This document shows positions 16,553 to 18,999 of a stretch of DNA of 18,999 bases, one piece after another; position 1 is the stretch's first letter, and each line of letters starts with the position of its first letter. The notes beneath the pieces were generated by a model. The model searched no databases and had not been told where the DNA came from. It worked only from the letters and a program-made list of their open reading frames with translations. Location of the stretch: positions 1 to 18,999 of the forward strand of contig JAPLNJ010001133.1 of assembly GCA_026692885.1 (NCBI GenBank), in the 5' to 3' direction. The stretch comes from Planctomycetota bacterium. Its GTDB lineage: Bacteria; Planctomycetota; Planctomycetia; Pirellulales; Pirellulaceae. A program made the position numbers and the translations under genes.

Positions 16553-18253
16553 TTACCTTTTCGCCTTTTCCCGGGTGGTGGGTTTCGCGCCGGGTTGTGG
16601 CGATACGGGTCCCGCGTCGCGGGTGAACTCGTCCTGCAACTGCTGCCAGCGTGCCGCCATGTCGCGGACGCGGTCAGGTTGTGCGGCGGCGAGATTATGT
16701 TGCTCGCAACGGTCGGTCGCCAGGTCGAAGAGTTCCCAAGCGTCCCGGTCTTCGCGAGCGGAAACCAGTTTGTAGTCGCCCATCCGCAGGGCGCGATTGC
16801 CTTCGTGGTGGAAGAACAGGTTGTCGCGGGAGACGGTGCCAGCCTTGGCAAACGCCGGGACCAGGCTGCGGCCGGGCAGCGCTGGCGCACCCGTCGGCAG
16901 TTCCGGTTTGGCGGCCGCGAGTTCGAGCAGCGTGGGGACGATGTCAATCACGTGGCCGACGTTGTGGCGAAGTTCGCCGTGCGCAGCGAGGCCCTGGGGC
17001 CAATGCACGATCAGCGGCGTCGAGATGCCGCCTTCGTGCGTCCAGATCTTGTGGCGGCGGAACGGGGCGTTGCCTGCGCTCGACCAACCCGGCCCGAGGC
17101 AGAGGAAGGACGCGGCGGAGCCGGCTGCCGCCGTCCGGTCATGGCCATCGCCGCGCACCATCACCGTGGCGTCGGTCCCGTTGTCGGAAAGAAAGAGGAT
17201 GAGGGTGTTGTCCCAGGCACCCATCGCGCGCACTTGGTCCAGCACGCGCCCGACCTCACGATCCAGGCGGTCGATCATGGCGGCATGAATGGCCATCTTC
17301 ATGGCCTGAAACCGCTGCTGTTCGTCCGTCAGTTGTGACCAGGGAACGGCGTGTTCCAGTTCGCCTGGTCCGAGGTTCTCCAGCACGTCGGGCTTGAAAT
17401 AGCGCGGCGTGAATGCCGGCTCCAGCGGCGCCAGGGCACAAGTTACGATTCCCATCTCACGCAGTTTCTGCCAGCGTGCTTCGCGCACGCGATCCCAGCC
17501 CACGAGGTAACGGTCGCGGTAGCGGGCGATATCCTCGGGGGGGGCCTGCAAGGGGAAGTGCGGCACCGTAAACGCCAGATAGGAAAAGAACGGCGTGCCC
17601 GCATGTTTCTCGGCGTGCTCCTGCAAGCAGCGGATCGCATGGTCGGCGAAGGCCGTCGTCGTGTAGTAGCCGCTGTCCTTCGCCACGGGCGGCAACGGGC
17701 GGTCGTCTTCCCAATGGCTCCTGGGATTGAAATTCCGGTCGTGATCGTGCAACACATACGAGCGGTCGAACCCGCCGTCGGCGACCGGTTTGGGAGCGCC
17801 GTTGACATGCCACTTGCCGGAATGATAGCTGCGATAGCCCCGCGGCTTGAGCCAGTGCGGCAGAATACGTGTCCACGGCGGAAGCCGGCCCTGCGGCGGG
17901 TCCATGTGAATCTGCTGTGGATAGTAGCCGGTGAGCAGTGCGCTGCGCGTGGGCCAGCAGCGTGCCGTGTTGTAAAACTGCGTGAACCGCAACCCATCCG
18001 CCGCCAGCCGGTCGAGATTCGGGGTGGCAATCTCTGAGCCGTAGCAGCCGATGTCTGAGAACCCGAGGTCATCCGCAAGGATGAGTACGATATTTGGTCC
18101 ACGCGGAGTATCTGCACAAACGCCGGCAAGGGATGGGCAGAGTGACAAAACCACCGCGGAAATGGCCAGCCTTAGTGGCGTTATTGTAGGTAGCCATTGA
18201 TGGGGTAAATTGCGGCTCGACTCGTACCCAACGAAAGCTGCACGAGAAAGCAT
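16553..18253 (-). CDS. Exported sulfatase, S1 arylsulfatase A-like
   Basis: A 566-residue protein from ATG 18253; GAGG stands seven bases before it, and the 36 upstream in-frame residues are rejected. The leader is long in its n-region, then LRLAISAVVLSLCPSLAGVCA, with a likely cut before ADTPRG. The S1 catalytic core is complete: metal-binding LADDLG (Asp61, Asp62) and the formylglycine motif CWPTR (Cys99, form CxPxR). SDNG is the second metal site and THEGGISTPLIVHWPQG the late conserved strand. The enzyme would remove sulfate esters from sulfated glycans in the periplasm after Cys99 is oxidised by a maturation enzyme, which is not in this window. It stands alone, apart from the downstream RM genes. 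Substrate cannot be named from sequence. Confidence 0.92.
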   Translation of the reverse strand: MLSRAAFVGYESSRNLPHQWLPTITPLRLAISAVVLSLCPSLAGVCADTPRGPNIVLILADDLGFSDIGCYGSEIATPNLDRLAADGLRFTQFYNTARCWPTRSALLTGYYPQQIHMDPPQGRLPPWTRILPHWLKPRGYRSYHSGKWHVNGAPKPVADGGFDRSYVLHDHDRNFNPRSHWEDDRPLPPVAKDSGYYTTTAFADHAIRCLQEHAEKHAGTPFFSYLAFTVPHFPLQAPPEDIARYRDRYLVGWDRVREARWQKLREMGIVTCALAPLEPAFTPRYFKPDVLENLGPGELEHAVPWSQLTDEQQRFQAMKMAIHAAMIDRLDREVGRVLDQVRAMGAWDNTLILFLSDNGTDATVMVRGDGHDRTAAAGSAASFLCLGPGWSSAGNAPFRRHKIWTHEGGISTPLIVHWPQGLAAHGELRHNVGHVIDIVPTLLELAAAKPELPTGAPALPGRSLVPAFAKAGTVSRDNLFFHHEGNRALRMGDYKLVSAREDRDAWELFDLATDRCEQHNLAAAQPDRVRDMAARWQQLQDEFTRDAGPVSPQPGAKPTTREKAKR

Positions 18254-18443
18254 GGCAGTACCTCGATACCGATAGGGATGGACGATCACTTCCTTGTCCA
18301 GGCCCAGCTGCCTACACCGATTGGACGACGCTTCAGCGGCCGGACGGGGAGCAGGAACCAAGTCGCCTCAGTATCTCGCATCTCGCAGCCACCGTCAACA
18401 TTCCAAGGCCAATCAGGTCACTTCACAAGGGCTCGCACAAGTC

Positions 18444-18999
18444 ATGGGCAGAAATCGAAAACAACGCCGACAGTCGCACGGGTCGGCCTGGCGCTGAGAA
18501 CAGACTGATTGCTGGTACTACACCCTGCCGGGCACAAAGAAACGCATGGCCCTGTTTGACGAGGACGGCCAACGGATACGCGGTCGTGAGAACCAGGAAG
18601 CCGCCGAACTGGCGTTGGCACGAGTCACGGTGGCCGACTCGTCGGCATCGGCAGGTGGACCAGGCAATCGGGAGCCGTGGGTGGTGGCCAGGGTCTGCTC
18701 AGAATACATCCAGTACTGTGAACGTGGCGTCGTCAACGGAACGGTCAGCAAAGGGCACCGCGACAACACTGTGAGAGAAGACAGAAGACGAGGAAGATCC
18801 CAGTTCGGACCGAGGTGGCGGAGCTGACACGCAAGCTGATGAAGACAGCGCCGCGGGGAACGAGCATTCCGCTGTTTCGCAACACCCAGGGAAAGGTCTG
18901 GAAGAGGATGACTGGGGTGGTTCGGTTCCTGACCATCAAGAAGAAGCTGGGCTGGAACACGGACCCGGTCAAGTCGAAGTACTCCTGCTACACGTGTCG
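18444..18999 (+). pseudogene. Tyrosine recombinase/integrase relic, nonsense and internal deletion, cut by window end
   Basis: ATG 18444 opens a basic N-terminus (MGRNRKQRRQ). TGA at 18495-18497 breaks it, and the same phase continues with CWYYTLPGTKKRM, FDEDGQRIRG and VCSEYIQYCERGVVNG. That matches the start of the core-binding domain of planctomycete integrases as I know them. At about 18772 resemblance in that phase stops. In another phase, from about 18779, RKIPVRTEVAELTRKLM and LFRNTQGKVWKRM run to KYSCYTC at the edge. That is the second half of the catalytic domain, just before the HxxR-type box. The rest of the core-binding domain and the first catalytic Arg are missing, so a deletion of some 150-200 codons is inferred. 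The Tyr nucleophile would lie beyond the window. Confidence 0.7.

Noticed and set aside
16355..17338. 327-codon + strand open frame
   Set aside because: Antisense to the C-terminal half of the sulfatase; no domain features of its own.

Overview
The window looks like accessory DNA from a GC-rich planctomycete. The clues are a secreted S1-type sulfatase, a very large exported LamG protein with no recognisable enzyme domain, a Tat-exported protein of unknown family, and an integrase relic whose wording (FDEDGQRIRG, SEYIQYCERG, LFRNTQGK, KYSCYTC) I associate with planctomycete tyrosine recombinases. The phylum call is from pattern memory, not from a search.

Left part (1-7115, + strand) is an anti-phage defence cluster. 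After a clipped 3' end of an unrelated gene comes an IetAS-type pair: an AAA ATPase (366-1343) and a subtilisin-like S8 protease (1359-3971). An in-frame TGA cuts the protease between its His and Ser catalytic motifs. Ninety-three bases later is a SIR2-NACHT-HEAT protein (4065-7115) of the STAND/Avs-like kind: an NADase-type effector, a signalling NTPase and a repeat sensor. Its SIR2 and NACHT parts read cleanly. The HEAT sensor is broken by two frame changes, one of them a 34-base loss inside a 102-base repeat.

Middle part (7116-9406) is mostly debris around one intact gene. It holds the tail of a possible SGNH hydrolase, an intact Tat-exported protein (7906-8808), the head of an M55 D-aminopeptidase fused to an unrelated tail, and a perfect 14-bp inverted repeat just beyond the end of the next gene.

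Right part (9407-18253) is all on the - strand: the LamG protein, a restriction-modification pair (PD-(D/E)XK nuclease and Eco57I-like adenine methyltransferase, start and stop overlapping) and the sulfatase. The + strand right edge is a decayed integrase with a nonsense codon and an internal deletion, cut by the window end.

The AAA/S8 pair, SIR2-NACHT-HEAT protein and RM pair all act against foreign DNA or infected cells, so this is a defence island. Many genes in it are broken while the RM pair, LamG protein, sulfatase and Tat protein are open. The island therefore looks either half-decayed or held in an off state. Assembly error cannot be excluded for the single-base events.
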